Of a stretch of DNA of 64,000 nt, positions 35,912-44,308 are shown one piece after another. The notes under the pieces are model-generated. The model did not search any database. It saw nothing but the letters and a program-made list of their open reading frames with translations, and was not told where the DNA came from. The position numbers were made by a program, and so were the translations under genes. Position 1 is the first letter of the stretch, and each line of letters opens with the position of its first letter. This stretch comes from Chitinophaga lutea (GTDB taxonomy: Bacteria; Bacteroidota; Bacteroidia; Chitinophagales; Chitinophagaceae): the NCBI RefSeq assembly GCF_003813775.1, contig NZ_RPDH01000001.1, positions 496,001 through 560,000 on the forward strand, written 5' to 3'.

Positions 35912-36637
35912 ATGCCTTCAAAATTTCTGACGGCCGACTGGCGGAACCTGCTGATGGCCAACTTTGAAACGGACCCTTCCCTGCTGAAACCGTATGTGCC
36001 GCGCGGCACGGAGCTCGACGACTGGAACGGCAGACATTACGTGAGCCTCGTCGGTTTCCTCTTCGCCAACACCAGGGTAAAAGGCATTGCCGTGCCCTTT
36101 CATAAAACGTTCGAAGAAGTGAACCTCCGTTTCTATGTGCGCTACAAACACCCGGAAGGCTGGCGGCGCGGGGTGGTATTTGTCAGGGAGCTGGTGCCCC
36201 TGCCGATGATCACCTTCGTGGCCAATACGCTCTACGGGGAAAAATACGCCACCTGCAACATGCGCCACAGCTGGGAACCGCAGCCCGCCGCACGCCTGAA
36301 AGTGCGCTATGAATGGGAATCCGGGCGCGGGTGGAACCACCTGGAAGCCATTGCAGACAAAACGCCGGTGACCATCGCCGAAGGCACCAAAGAACATTTT
36401 ATCACGGAGCATTACTGGGGGTATACCCAGCTCGATGCGCACCGCACGTCGGAATACCAGGTAACGCACCCCAGCTGGCGCGTGCACCCGGTACACGATT
36501 TTTCGTACCAGTGCGATACCGCCGGCATTTACGGGGAACAATTCGTAAGCACGCTCGACCAGTCGCCTGCTTCGGTATTCCTGGCGGAAGGCTCCGGTAT
36601 TGCGGTGATGAAAGGGATGAAGATCCGGCATCGATAA
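35912..36637 (+). CDS. DUF2071 (YqjF-like) family protein
   Basis: This is a 241-residue cytoplasmic protein of the DUF2071/YqjF family, which has an acetoacetate-decarboxylase-like fold. The characteristic N-terminus (FLTADWRNLLMANFETDPSLLKPYVPRGTELDDWNG) is followed by YVSLVGFLFANTRVKG and NLRFYVRY. The catalytic chemistry of the family is not established. It is translated directly after rmuC (3-bp gap) and is followed by a phytanoyl-CoA dioxygenase-family gene 26 bp later. The operon gives no obvious pathway. Confidence 0.88.
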   Translation: MPSKFLTADWRNLLMANFETDPSLLKPYVPRGTELDDWNGRHYVSLVGFLFANTRVKGIAVPFHKTFEEVNLRFYVRYKHPEGWRRGVVFVRELVPLPMITFVANTLYGEKYATCNMRHSWEPQPAARLKVRYEWESGRGWNHLEAIADKTPVTIAEGTKEHFITEHYWGYTQLDAHRTSEYQVTHPSWRVHPVHDFSYQCDTAGIYGEQFVSTLDQSPASVFLAEGSGIAVMKGMKIRHR

Positions 36638-36663
36638 TATTGCACAACACCGACATTGCAACC

Positions 36664-37371
36664 ATGCATCACAACGCCATCACAGAAAAAGGATACACCG
36701 TATTACCGCCGGTGTACGACGGCGAAGCCATCGCGCAGCTGACTTCGATCATCGAATCCGCGGCGCAGGACAATGCCAGTTTCCGCAGAACGGCCGACCT
36801 GTTCGCCATCCGCCGGGTGCTGAAAGAAATCCCGGCATTGTATGACGCCGTTTTCACACCGGCGCTGCGCGACTGGATCGATACCTTGTTCGGCAAGGGG
36901 TATTTCCTCGTCAAATCCATTTACTTCGACAAACCCGGCGCGTCCAACTGGTTCGTGTCTTACCACCAGGACCTCACCATTTCGGTGAACACCCGGGCGG
37001 ATATAGCCGGCTTTGGGCCGTGGACGGTGAAGCAGGAACAATACGCCGTACAGCCGCCGCTGGATATTCTTGAGAACATGTTCACGCTGCGCATCCACCT
37101 CGACGAAACGGACGCCGACAACGGCGCATTGCGCGTGGTGCCCGGCTCCCATCGCAAGTCGGTGTACCGTGCTGCCGATATCGACTGGAGCATGGAAACG
37201 GAAGATACCTGCGCCGTGCCACAGGGCGGCGTGATGGTGATGAAACCCTTGCTGCTCCATGCCTCCGGCCGCACCGTAAACGGAAAAAGCCGCCGGGTGC
37301 TGCACCTCGAATGCTGTAACCGCGAACTGCCGGCTCCCCTGCAATGGGCCGAGCGGCAATCCATCAACTGA
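36664..37371 (+). CDS. Phytanoyl-CoA dioxygenase (PhyH) family protein
   Basis: This is a 235-residue Fe(II)/2-oxoglutarate-dependent oxygenase-like protein. The iron ligands His101 and Asp103 (YHQDL), distal His199 (LLLHASGRT), and Arg203 or Arg210 for 2-oxoglutarate are visible, with GALRVVPGSH typical of the family. The ATG at 36664 (MHHNAITEKGY) is preferred. The same frame is open further upstream, but that part overlaps the DUF2071 gene and looks non-coding. PhyH-family enzymes hydroxylate diverse small molecules, and the substrate is unknown. It lies 6 bp before a glutamine-amidotransferase gene. Confidence 0.9.
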   Translation: MHHNAITEKGYTVLPPVYDGEAIAQLTSIIESAAQDNASFRRTADLFAIRRVLKEIPALYDAVFTPALRDWIDTLFGKGYFLVKSIYFDKPGASNWFVSYHQDLTISVNTRADIAGFGPWTVKQEQYAVQPPLDILENMFTLRIHLDETDADNGALRVVPGSHRKSVYRAADIDWSMETEDTCAVPQGGVMVMKPLLLHASGRTVNGKSRRVLHLECCNRELPAPLQWAERQSIN

Positions 37372-37377
37372 CTATAT

Positions 37378-38049
37378 ATGCATATACATTATTTCCAGCA
37401 CGCCCCTTTTGAAGGCCTGGCCTGCATTGCAGACTGGGCGGCGGAAAAATCGCATACGCTTTCCGCCACACATTGGTACAATCCACCCGCAACGCCCGAT
37501 ATCGGCGGCGCCGATATGCTTGTGGTGATGGGCGGCCCCATGGGCGTGTATGAAGAAACGCAATACCCCTGGCTGGCCAGGGAAAAATCCCTCATACGCG
37601 GCGCAATAGCCGCCGGAAAGCCCGTATTGGGCATCTGCCTCGGCGCGCAGCTGATCGCCGCCGCATTGGGCGCGAAAGTGTATCCTAACGCGGAAAAGGA
37701 GATCGGCTGGTTCCCCGTACAGTTCCATGATGAACTGGCGCCTTCGCCGGCCACCGTTTTTCACTGGCACGGCGATACCTTCGACCTGCCGGACAACGCA
37801 GTCCACCTCGCCGAAACCCCCGTCTGCAAAAACCAGGCGTTCCGCATCGGCGACCGGGTGTATGGCCTCCAGTTCCACTTTGAAGTGACGCCGGCGGCGA
37901 TGGACAGCATGCTGCAGCACCTCGGCCACGAACTGCAACCGGGCCCTTACGTGCAAACGGCGGAGGAGATCCGTGCCGGGGCGCATCATGCCGCCGCGAA
38001 CAATGTGTGGATGTACGGCCTCCTCAACAGGTTGGAAAAATTGGTTTAA
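37378..38049 (+). CDS. Class I glutamine amidotransferase domain protein
   Basis: This 223-residue stand-alone class I amidotransferase has a complete triad: nucleophile Cys87 in GICLGAQ, and His167 and Glu169 in QFHFE. The oxyanion strand MLVVMGGPMGVYE is at 47-59. It resembles the GMP-synthase-like amidotransferase proteins that lack a synthetase domain, and it could be a gamma-glutamyl hydrolase or transfer ammonia to an unknown acceptor. It sits in the rmuC operon between the PhyH-family and YpdA-like genes, with gaps of 6 and 9 bp. Confidence 0.9.
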   Translation: MHIHYFQHAPFEGLACIADWAAEKSHTLSATHWYNPPATPDIGGADMLVVMGGPMGVYEETQYPWLAREKSLIRGAIAAGKPVLGICLGAQLIAAALGAKVYPNAEKEIGWFPVQFHDELAPSPATVFHWHGDTFDLPDNAVHLAETPVCKNQAFRIGDRVYGLQFHFEVTPAAMDSMLQHLGHELQPGPYVQTAEEIRAGAHHAAANNVWMYGLLNRLEKLV

Positions 38050-38058
38050 TTTTAGCGA

Positions 38059-39021
38059 ATGGCACAACAAGTGGAGTTACTCATCGTAGGCGGAGGGCCG
38101 ATAGGAATGGCATGTGCGCTGGCGGCGCAGAAAGCGGGCATCGACTACCTGATCGTGGAAAAAGGATGCCTCGTCAATTCCCTCTACCGCTACCCCATCA
38201 ACATGACCTTTTTCTCCACCAGCGAAAGGCTCGAGATCGGCGGCGTTCCTTTTGTGTCCAACAACGCCAAACCCACACGGCCCGAAGCGCTGGAGTATTA
38301 CCGAAGGGTGGCGTCTTCGCAGCATATCCGCATCCGTCTCTTCGAAAAAGTGGAAAACGTGCGGCCGAACGATAACGGGTACACGGTGATCACCGGCAAG
38401 GAAATTTACCATACGCGGTTCATCATTATCGCCACCGGTTTTTATGATATTCCCAACCTGCTCAATATCCCCGGCGAAGACCTCGCCAAGGTCACCCACT
38501 ACTACAAAGACCCGCACTATTACGCCACTCAGAAAGTGGTAGTGGTGGGCGCGAACAATTCTTCCGTAGACGCCGCGCTCGAAACCTATCGCAAAGGCGC
38601 CGACGTGACGATGGTCATCCGGGAAGGAGAAATCGGGAAGCGCGTGAAATACTGGGTGAAACCCGATATCGAAAACCGCATCAGGGAAGGGAGCATCAAA
38701 GCCTACTTTCATTCCACGCTGACCGCCATTCACGACAATTCTGTAGACATCCGCACACCGGACGGCTCCGTGACCATCCCTAACGATTTTGTGATTGCCG
38801 CTACGGGGTATCAGCCCGATTTTAATTTCCTGGAGAAAACGGGGATTACCTTATCCGCAGACGCCGTGAGGAGCCCGTCGTACAACCCGGACACGATGGA
38901 AACCAACCTGCCGGGCGTGTACCTCGCCGGTGTGGTATGCGGCGGCATGAACACGCACATCTGGTTCATCGAAAATTCAAGGGAGCACGCGGATAAGATC
39001 ATTGCGCATATCCGCGGGTAA
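38059..39021 (+). CDS. YpdA-like FAD/NAD(P)-dependent disulfide reductase
   Basis: This is a 320-residue flavoprotein of the thioredoxin-reductase-like fold. The FAD loop is GGGPIG (residues 11-16), the NAD(P)H loop is VVVGANNSSVDAAL (about 163-176), and a late ATGYQPDF precedes GVYLAGVVCGGMNT. YpdA enzymes reduce bacillithiol disulfide, and bacillithiol occurs in Bacteroidota. It lacks the thioredoxin-reductase CxxC, as expected for YpdA. It is the last gene of the five-gene run, and no clear terminator immediately follows. Confidence 0.88.
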   Translation: MAQQVELLIVGGGPIGMACALAAQKAGIDYLIVEKGCLVNSLYRYPINMTFFSTSERLEIGGVPFVSNNAKPTRPEALEYYRRVASSQHIRIRLFEKVENVRPNDNGYTVITGKEIYHTRFIIIATGFYDIPNLLNIPGEDLAKVTHYYKDPHYYATQKVVVVGANNSSVDAALETYRKGADVTMVIREGEIGKRVKYWVKPDIENRIREGSIKAYFHSTLTAIHDNSVDIRTPDGSVTIPNDFVIAATGYQPDFNFLEKTGITLSADAVRSPSYNPDTMETNLPGVYLAGVVCGGMNTHIWFIENSREHADKIIAHIRG

Positions 39022-39144
39022 AATGAAAACTTTCATGAAAGCCACCGAAATTGTTCACATGAGATCATTACACATATTCATGGGAGATCCGAAGTTTTTC
39101 AGCATGTCACTGAAAAAAATCACTATACAAACAGGAATTTTCAG

Positions 39145-39152
39145 TATATTTG
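39145..39152 (+). promoter_or_regulatory. -7 promoter element for the small RNA next to the DUF3800 gene
   Basis: TATATTTG matches the Bacteroidota TAnnTTTG element and would start transcription near 39158-39160, just before the first hairpin of the candidate RNA. No obvious -33 TTTG is seen. Confidence 0.5.
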
Positions 39153-39157
39153 TACCA

Positions 39158-39241
39158 ACAAAGGGCAATTGCCCTTAAATTCTTGGACCGGGGTGTCCCC
39201 GATCGGTATAAAGCCAGGCGTAAGTCTGGCTTTATACTTTT
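39158..39241 (+). ncRNA. Candidate structured small RNA convergent with a DUF3800 gene
   Basis: About 84 nt between a promoter element and a terminator, with no reading frame. Three stems are visible. AAGGGCAATTGCCCTT is a 16-nt palindrome (39161-39176). CGGGG-TGT-CCCCG (39189-39201) has possible outer ACC/GGT pairing. TATAAAGCCAG pairs perfectly with its complement (39207-39217 and 39226-39236) around loop GCGTAAGT, followed by CTTTT as terminator. It ends against the stop codon of the DUF3800 gene on the other strand. Candidate structured RNAs associated with DUF3800 genes have been described by comparative genomics, and this may be a member or a new class. Confidence 0.5.
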
Positions 39242-39974
39242 AGGGATATACTTTCAACCCGTAAAGGTTTCCTTTCTTCGTGTAAATTTTGTTTCGGATA
39301 AGCTCGTAAGGTAAATTGGGCCTGTGCTCTTCAATCACGTACCGCGCTATCGGATAAGCAATTAAATCCGCCAACTGCAATCCATTTATATTTTCACGCT
39401 TGCTTTTAAAGGAAATTGAGAGCCTGCATCCCTTTAGCCTTTCAGGCGTAATATAACCCGTTCCCCGTGCTAAAAGACGTTGAAAGTGTTCATGCAACTC
39501 GCGGTCTTCTTTTAGTCCTCTTTTCTCTATAATAATCTGCAATTCCTTTTGATCGTCCCTGATGTCGTCAAGGAAGAAAATAGTCCGCTCTATGATAAAC
39601 GACAGTGCAATTTCATACACATCGTTTCCAAGGCGTCCGAACCTGTTAATATACTTGTCTTTTCTTATGGCCGACGCGAAAACCGTATAGTTATTTTCAC
39701 GTACAACATCGTTGATACGCTCATAAAACCGCTGTTTTTTTTCGAGGTCAAACAGCACACTAAACTCCTTCTCACATTTCCGGATATCACGCGAGTGAAA
39801 GATTACATGAATGTTATTCCAAAACTCCAGTTTGACGGCATTGATGCTATTTCTGATTGCCTGATAGTCATTCTCCTGTACCAATACCCCGCATAACAAA
39901 AACACAGGGAACCGGTCGTCCACCTGCGTTAATCCATGGTCGCCACTTTCGTCCATGTACAAACAATATTTCAT
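39240..39974 (-). CDS. DUF3800 domain protein, probable RNase H-fold nuclease
   Basis: This 244-residue protein is a DUF3800 family member. The N-terminal YMDESGDHG (residues 6-14) and the C-terminal LQLADLIAYPIARY (about 199-212) carry the conserved acidic residues, in an arrangement resembling metal-dependent RNase H-like nucleases. The catalytic function is unproven. The gene is clearly more AT-rich than the neighbouring housekeeping genes, stands alone, and is convergent with a candidate structured RNA, so horizontal acquisition is likely. A GATTTG/CAAATC inverted repeat (39981-39986 and 39997-40002) lies 7 bp before the ATG and may be an autoregulatory site. DUF3800 genes are common in mobile and defence-associated contexts. 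Confidence 0.85.
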   Translation of the reverse strand: MKYCLYMDESGDHGLTQVDDRFPVFLLCGVLVQENDYQAIRNSINAVKLEFWNNIHVIFHSRDIRKCEKEFSVLFDLEKKQRFYERINDVVRENNYTVFASAIRKDKYINRFGRLGNDVYEIALSFIIERTIFFLDDIRDDQKELQIIIEKRGLKEDRELHEHFQRLLARGTGYITPERLKGCRLSISFKSKRENINGLQLADLIAYPIARYVIEEHRPNLPYELIRNKIYTKKGNLYGLKVYP

Positions 39975-40039
39975 GAATTTGATTTGTAGTTCGGATCAAA
40001 TCCATCTTCGGCTAATTGGAAACAATAAAATTAAATAAA

Positions 40040-41056
40040 TCACACCACATTCACTTCCCGCTCCAGTACCACGCCGAATTTTTCTTCCACGCTTTGCAGC
40101 ACTTTCGTAGAGAGGTTGTAAATGTCCGCGCCCTGTGCGTTCCCGTAATTGACCAGCACCAGCGCCTGGCGGGCATGTACGCCGGCATCGCCTTCGCGGT
40201 AGCCTTTCCAGCCGCATTGTTCGATCAGCCAGCCTGCGGCAAGTTTGAAGTGATGGCCGGGTAAGGGGTACGCCACCACGTCGGGGAACGCCACTTTCAA
40301 TTGTTCGTATTTTTCCGCGCTCACTTCCGGGTTTTTGAAGAAGCTGCCGGCATTGCCGATTTCGGCGGGGTTAGGCAGTTTGGAAGAACGGATATGGATA
40401 ACGGCCTGGCTCACGTCGCGGATGGTGGGTGCGGTGATGCCCATTTTGGCCAGCTCCTGCTCGATGGCGCCGTAGGTGGTGTTGACTACCGGTTTTTTAT
40501 GCAGCCGGTAAGTGACGTTGAGGATCACGAACCGGTTTTTAAACTGCCGTTTGAATACACTTTCGCGGTAACCGAATTCGCAGGCGGCATTGTCGAAGCG
40601 GACGGGCAGCAGGGTATCCAGGTTGAGGGCTTCCAGTTCCCAGAAGGTGTCTTTGATTTCCACGCCGTATGCGCCGATGTTCTGCATGGGGCTGGCGCCT
40701 ACATTGCCGGGTATCAGCGAAAGGTTTTCGAGGCCGCCGAGGTCTTTACCGATGCAATGCATCACGAACTGGTGCCAGTTTTCGCCGGCGCCGGCATTGA
40801 TGTACACATAGTCGTCGTCTTCCCCCACCACGTGTATGCCTTTGATCTCGTTTTTTAATACGAGCCCGTCGAAATCCTTTGTCAGCAGCAGGTTACTGCC
40901 GCCGCCGAGGATCATTTTCGGCGTATCGCGCCAGCGTTCGTCGCGGAGGATCTGCTGCAGCGCTTCGGTGGAGTGGAATGCGGCGAAATAACGCGCCGTG
41001 GCATTCAGGCTGAAAGTATTGTATGGGCGGAGAGAAACATTTTCGTTGACCGTCAT
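40040..41056 (-). CDS. murB: UDP-N-acetylmuramate dehydrogenase
   Basis: This FAD- and NADPH-dependent cytoplasmic enzyme reduces UDP-GlcNAc-enolpyruvate to UDP-MurNAc in peptidoglycan synthesis. It has 338 residues, starting at MTVNENVSLRPYNTF. The FAD-binding segment has MILGGGSNLLL (about 47-57) and SLIPGNVGASPMQNIGAYGVE. The proton-donor serine is in NAGSFFKNP. The C-terminal AGWLIEQCGWKGYREGDAGVH and LEREVNVV are typical of the E. coli-like type I enzyme. The long in-frame extension upstream of the ATG at 41056 overlaps the divergent gene and is not coding. A minus-strand TATATTTG lies 38-45 bp before the start. Confidence 0.96.
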   Translation of the reverse strand: MTVNENVSLRPYNTFSLNATARYFAAFHSTEALQQILRDERWRDTPKMILGGGSNLLLTKDFDGLVLKNEIKGIHVVGEDDDYVYINAGAGENWHQFVMHCIGKDLGGLENLSLIPGNVGASPMQNIGAYGVEIKDTFWELEALNLDTLLPVRFDNAACEFGYRESVFKRQFKNRFVILNVTYRLHKKPVVNTTYGAIEQELAKMGITAPTIRDVSQAVIHIRSSKLPNPAEIGNAGSFFKNPEVSAEKYEQLKVAFPDVVAYPLPGHHFKLAAGWLIEQCGWKGYREGDAGVHARQALVLVNYGNAQGADIYNLSTKVLQSVEEKFGVVLEREVNVV

Positions 41057-41093
41057 AGCGTAGTATTCAAATATCCTATCTTTATTACCGGAA

Positions 41094-41101
41094 CAAATAT
41101 A
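41094..41101 (-). promoter_or_regulatory. -7 promoter element for murB
   Basis: TATATTTG on the minus strand fits TAnnTTTG and would give a leader of about 30 nt before the murB ATG at 41056. Confidence 0.5.
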
Positions 41102-41113
41102 GTCAACTATAAA

Positions 41114-41758
41114 ATGCCAAAAACAGCAATTGTTACGGGAGCCACCGGCCTGATCGGAAACCTGCTGGTGCAGGCGCTTTTGAACGACGGCTCGTATGAG
41201 CGGGTGCGGGCCATCGTGCGCAAACCGTTGCCCATACAGCATCCCCGGCTCGAGAACGTGGTGGTGTCGTTCGACGACGACCGTGCGCTGGCCGAAGCGT
41301 TGCGGGGCGACGTATTGTTTTGCTGTATCGGCACCACCATCAAAAAAGCCGGCAGCCAGGCCGCTTTCACCGCGGTAGATTACGGCATTCCCGTGAAAAC
41401 GGCCGGCATCGCCATCCGCAACGGCGTGACGCAGTACCACCTGGTATCCGCCGTGGGCGCCAATGCGCGCTCCGCTAACTTCTACCTCCGTACGAAAGGG
41501 CAAACGGAAGAAGCGCTTATCCAGATGGGCTTCCCCTCCCTCTTCATATACCGGCCCTCGCTGCTGATGGGCGAGCGTAAAGAAGTGCGTTTCGGTGAAC
41601 AGGTCGGGCAGCTGTTCATGCCGGTATTTAAATTCCTGATGGTAGGCGGCTGGCGGAAATATCGCCCCGTGAAGGCAGCCACCGTGGCGGCCACCATGCT
41701 GGCCAACGCAAAAAGCGGGGCGGTGGGCATAAAAGTGGTGGAAGGGTTTGCGGATTGA
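41114..41758 (+). CDS. NAD(P)H-binding short-chain oxidoreductase-like protein (HTATIP2/YraR type)
   Basis: This is a 214-residue protein with an N-terminal Rossmann motif GATGLIG (residues 9-15). The body, including CCIGTTIKKAGSQAAF, HLVSAVGANARSANFY and the YRPSLLMGER segment, resembles the atypical extended-SDR group containing HTATIP2 and YraR. The ATG at 41114 (MPKTAIVTG) is set by the dinucleotide-binding motif; an upstream open stretch overlaps murB. Substrate unknown. It is divergent from murB with a 57-bp shared promoter region. Confidence 0.88.
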   Translation: MPKTAIVTGATGLIGNLLVQALLNDGSYERVRAIVRKPLPIQHPRLENVVVSFDDDRALAEALRGDVLFCCIGTTIKKAGSQAAFTAVDYGIPVKTAGIAIRNGVTQYHLVSAVGANARSANFYLRTKGQTEEALIQMGFPSLFIYRPSLLMGERKEVRFGEQVGQLFMPVFKFLMVGGWRKYRPVKAATVAATMLANAKSGAVGIKVVEGFAD

Positions 41759-41866
41759 CAGGCGCCATGAATAACAAGGCCCTCTAAACAGCCGCACTGT
41801 TCACGGTGCAAACGCGCTCTTTCTGACAGCAATAAGAAGATGGGAAAGAACCGGGATACCGGGAAG

Positions 41867-44308
41867 TTACACACAATCCACATCCGGGGTGATCACCACC
41901 GAACGGAACTGTTTCTCGATCGTCAGCTGTCCGAAGAACTCTTTCAGCATGTTTTTGACCTGTGCAATACGCCGCGAGTCGCGCGGTAATTTGATCAGCA
42001 TTTCCTGGAGGTAGAAACCCCGCACGCGGCTCACCAATGGTGCCGCCGGCCCTACCAGCTGCGCGCCCAGGTGGGGCCTGAGCCAGTTGCCTAACACGAG
42101 TGCGGCCTCATCCACCGTTTTCTGTTTTTTATGGCGGATGGTGAGTTTGATGATGCGGGAAAACGGCGGATAACCGAACTGCTCGCGCTCCGTGATCTCC
42201 GCTTCGTACATCGCCTTGTAGTTATGCTCGGTCACAAATTGCAGGATGTGATGGCGGGTGTTGCTGGCCTGGATGATCACTTTCCCCTGCCCGTCGCGGC
42301 GCCCGGAGCGGCCGCTCACCTGTTCCATCAATTGAAAGGCCCGCTCGTTCACCCGGAAATCCGGGTAACTCAGCAGACTGTCTGCACTGATCACGCCCAC
42401 CAGGTTCACGTTCTGGAAATCGAGGCCTTTCACCACCATCTGCGTACCCACAAGAATGTCTATCTCTCCCTGTTCGAGCGATTGTATCATCCGGTTATGG
42501 CCGTCTTTACTGCGGATGGAATCCATGTCCATGCGGGCGATGCGGGCCTGGGGAAACAGTTCCTGCAGGTCTTCCTCGATTTTTTCCGTGCCGAAATTCT
42601 TGGGCACCAGCGTCTGGCTGCCGCAGGCGGCGCAGGTATAGACGTAAGGATAACGCGTGCCGCAGTAGTGGCAATGCATGTTATCCTGGTGTTTATGATA
42701 GGTGAGCGAAACGTCGCATTGTTTGCAGTTGGGGATCCAGCCGCAGGTGGTGCAAAGCAGGAACGGCGCATAGCCGCGGCGGTTCTGGAACAGGATCACC
42801 TGTTTGCCCGCTTCGAGCGATTGCGTGATATGCCCGCGCAGCACGGAGGTGAAGTTGTGCACCATTTCCTTCATCGCCATTTCTTTTTTCAGGTCGGCGA
42901 TCTCGATGGCCGGCATGGCGATGCCGCCGTAACGTTCCTGCAGTTCCACGAGGGCGTATTTGCCCTGTTTCGCATTGTAGTACGATTCGAGGGAAGGCGT
43001 GGCGGAACCGAGGAGTATTTTCGCTTTGAAGAGGCCGGCGTAATAGATGGCCGCGTCGCGCGCGTGGTAACGGGGGGCGGGATCCTGCTGCTTGAAGGAA
43101 CCGTCATGCTCTTCATCGAGAATGATCAGGCCCAGATCACGGAAAGGCAGCAGCAGGCTGGAACGCGCACCGAGCAATATCCTGATTTCGCCGCTCTTGA
43201 CTTTGTTCCAGATCTCCACGCGTTCGTTGTTCGAGAAACGGGAATGATAAATGCCGATCTGCGTTCCGAAGTGTTTTTGCAGCCGGCGGATGATCTGCGC
43301 CGTGAGCGCGATTTCCGGCAGCAGGTACAGCACCTGTTTGCCGCTGCCGAGGTATTCTTCGATGAGTTTGACGTAAATCTCCGTTTTACCGCTGGAAGTA
43401 ACGCCATGCAGCAGCGTCACCTGTTTTTCCGTAAAACATTCGCGGATGGCTGCCAGCGCGGTTTCCTGGGCAGGGCTCAGGTCGAATTTGATCTGCACGT
43501 CTACCTTGCCCATACGCACACGCCCTACGATGCGCTGGTCTACCTGGAGGATTTCCTTATCCACCAGCCCTTTCAGCTGCGCGGCGGAAGCGCCTGATTT
43601 TTTCAGCAGTTCGCTCTGCGCCACTTCGCCCTGTGTTTTGATGAGGTGAAGATATGCCAGCAGCAGCTCCAGCTGTTTCGGGGCGCGGGCCAGCTCGTCG
43701 AACAGCGGGGCGATGGCTTCATCGGTTTCGTATGCGGGGTTGAGGAGGATGAATTTCTCCGTCTTTTCCTTGTACACTTCTTTCAGCTCCTCGTATACCA
43801 GGCAAACCTTTTTTTCGATGAGTTTTTTAATGATGGAATACACGTCCGGGCGGTCGAGGATCTGCTGCACCTCCCCTATCCGCAGTTCCTGCCGGATGTG
43901 CAGCGCTTCCGCCACGAGGTACTCATACTCGTCGAGCATCGTAAAATCGTCGCCGAACGCATCATTGAAAAGCAGCACCGTTTCGCTGGAGAGTTTCAGG
44001 TGCGCGGGCAGGGCGGCGTTGAGCACATCCCCTTCGTTGCACATGTAATATTGCGCCATCCATTCCCAAAAGGCCAGCTGGGTAGGGTATACGACCGGCT
44101 CTTTGTCGAGCAGGTCGTGAATGGCTTTGGTTTTGTAGGCGCCGGGCGCCTGGTCGTGCACCGATTTGACGATGCCGGCGTACTTTTTATTGCCCAGCGG
44201 CACGGCAACGCGGCTGCCCGGCTGAATGGCATTCTCCATATCAGGGGGCACGGCATACGTATAGTTTCTGGGCAGTGCCAGGGGTAATATGACGTCGGCA
44301 AATTTCAT
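41867..44308 (-). CDS. priA: Primosomal protein N' (replication restart helicase)
   Basis: This 813-residue helicase reloads the replisome at stalled forks. An N-terminal 3'-end-binding domain (1 to about 110) is followed by the helicase core with Walker A GVTSSGKTE (about 300) and DEEHDG (about 399), a zinc-binding module with CxxCxxxxxCxxC-type cysteines (CTTCGWIPNCKQC, CHYCG, CAACG; about 520-566), and motifs VGTQMVVKGLDF and SGRSGRRDGQG. Length and motif order are normal. Its start overlaps the plsC stop by 4 bp (ATGA), so the pair is translationally coupled. Confidence 0.97.
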   Translation of the reverse strand: MKFADVILPLALPRNYTYAVPPDMENAIQPGSRVAVPLGNKKYAGIVKSVHDQAPGAYKTKAIHDLLDKEPVVYPTQLAFWEWMAQYYMCNEGDVLNAALPAHLKLSSETVLLFNDAFGDDFTMLDEYEYLVAEALHIRQELRIGEVQQILDRPDVYSIIKKLIEKKVCLVYEELKEVYKEKTEKFILLNPAYETDEAIAPLFDELARAPKQLELLLAYLHLIKTQGEVAQSELLKKSGASAAQLKGLVDKEILQVDQRIVGRVRMGKVDVQIKFDLSPAQETALAAIRECFTEKQVTLLHGVTSSGKTEIYVKLIEEYLGSGKQVLYLLPEIALTAQIIRRLQKHFGTQIGIYHSRFSNNERVEIWNKVKSGEIRILLGARSSLLLPFRDLGLIILDEEHDGSFKQQDPAPRYHARDAAIYYAGLFKAKILLGSATPSLESYYNAKQGKYALVELQERYGGIAMPAIEIADLKKEMAMKEMVHNFTSVLRGHITQSLEAGKQVILFQNRRGYAPFLLCTTCGWIPNCKQCDVSLTYHKHQDNMHCHYCGTRYPYVYTCAACGSQTLVPKNFGTEKIEEDLQELFPQARIARMDMDSIRSKDGHNRMIQSLEQGEIDILVGTQMVVKGLDFQNVNLVGVISADSLLSYPDFRVNERAFQLMEQVSGRSGRRDGQGKVIIQASNTRHHILQFVTEHNYKAMYEAEITEREQFGYPPFSRIIKLTIRHKKQKTVDEAALVLGNWLRPHLGAQLVGPAAPLVSRVRGFYLQEMLIKLPRDSRRIAQVKNMLKEFFGQLTIEKQFRSVVITPDVDCV

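Noticed and set aside
39095..39117. TTTTTCAG/CTGAAAAA stem as the terminator of the rmuC operon
   Set aside because: The stem is AT-rich, lies about 75 bp after the last stop and is not followed by a useful T run on the plus strand.
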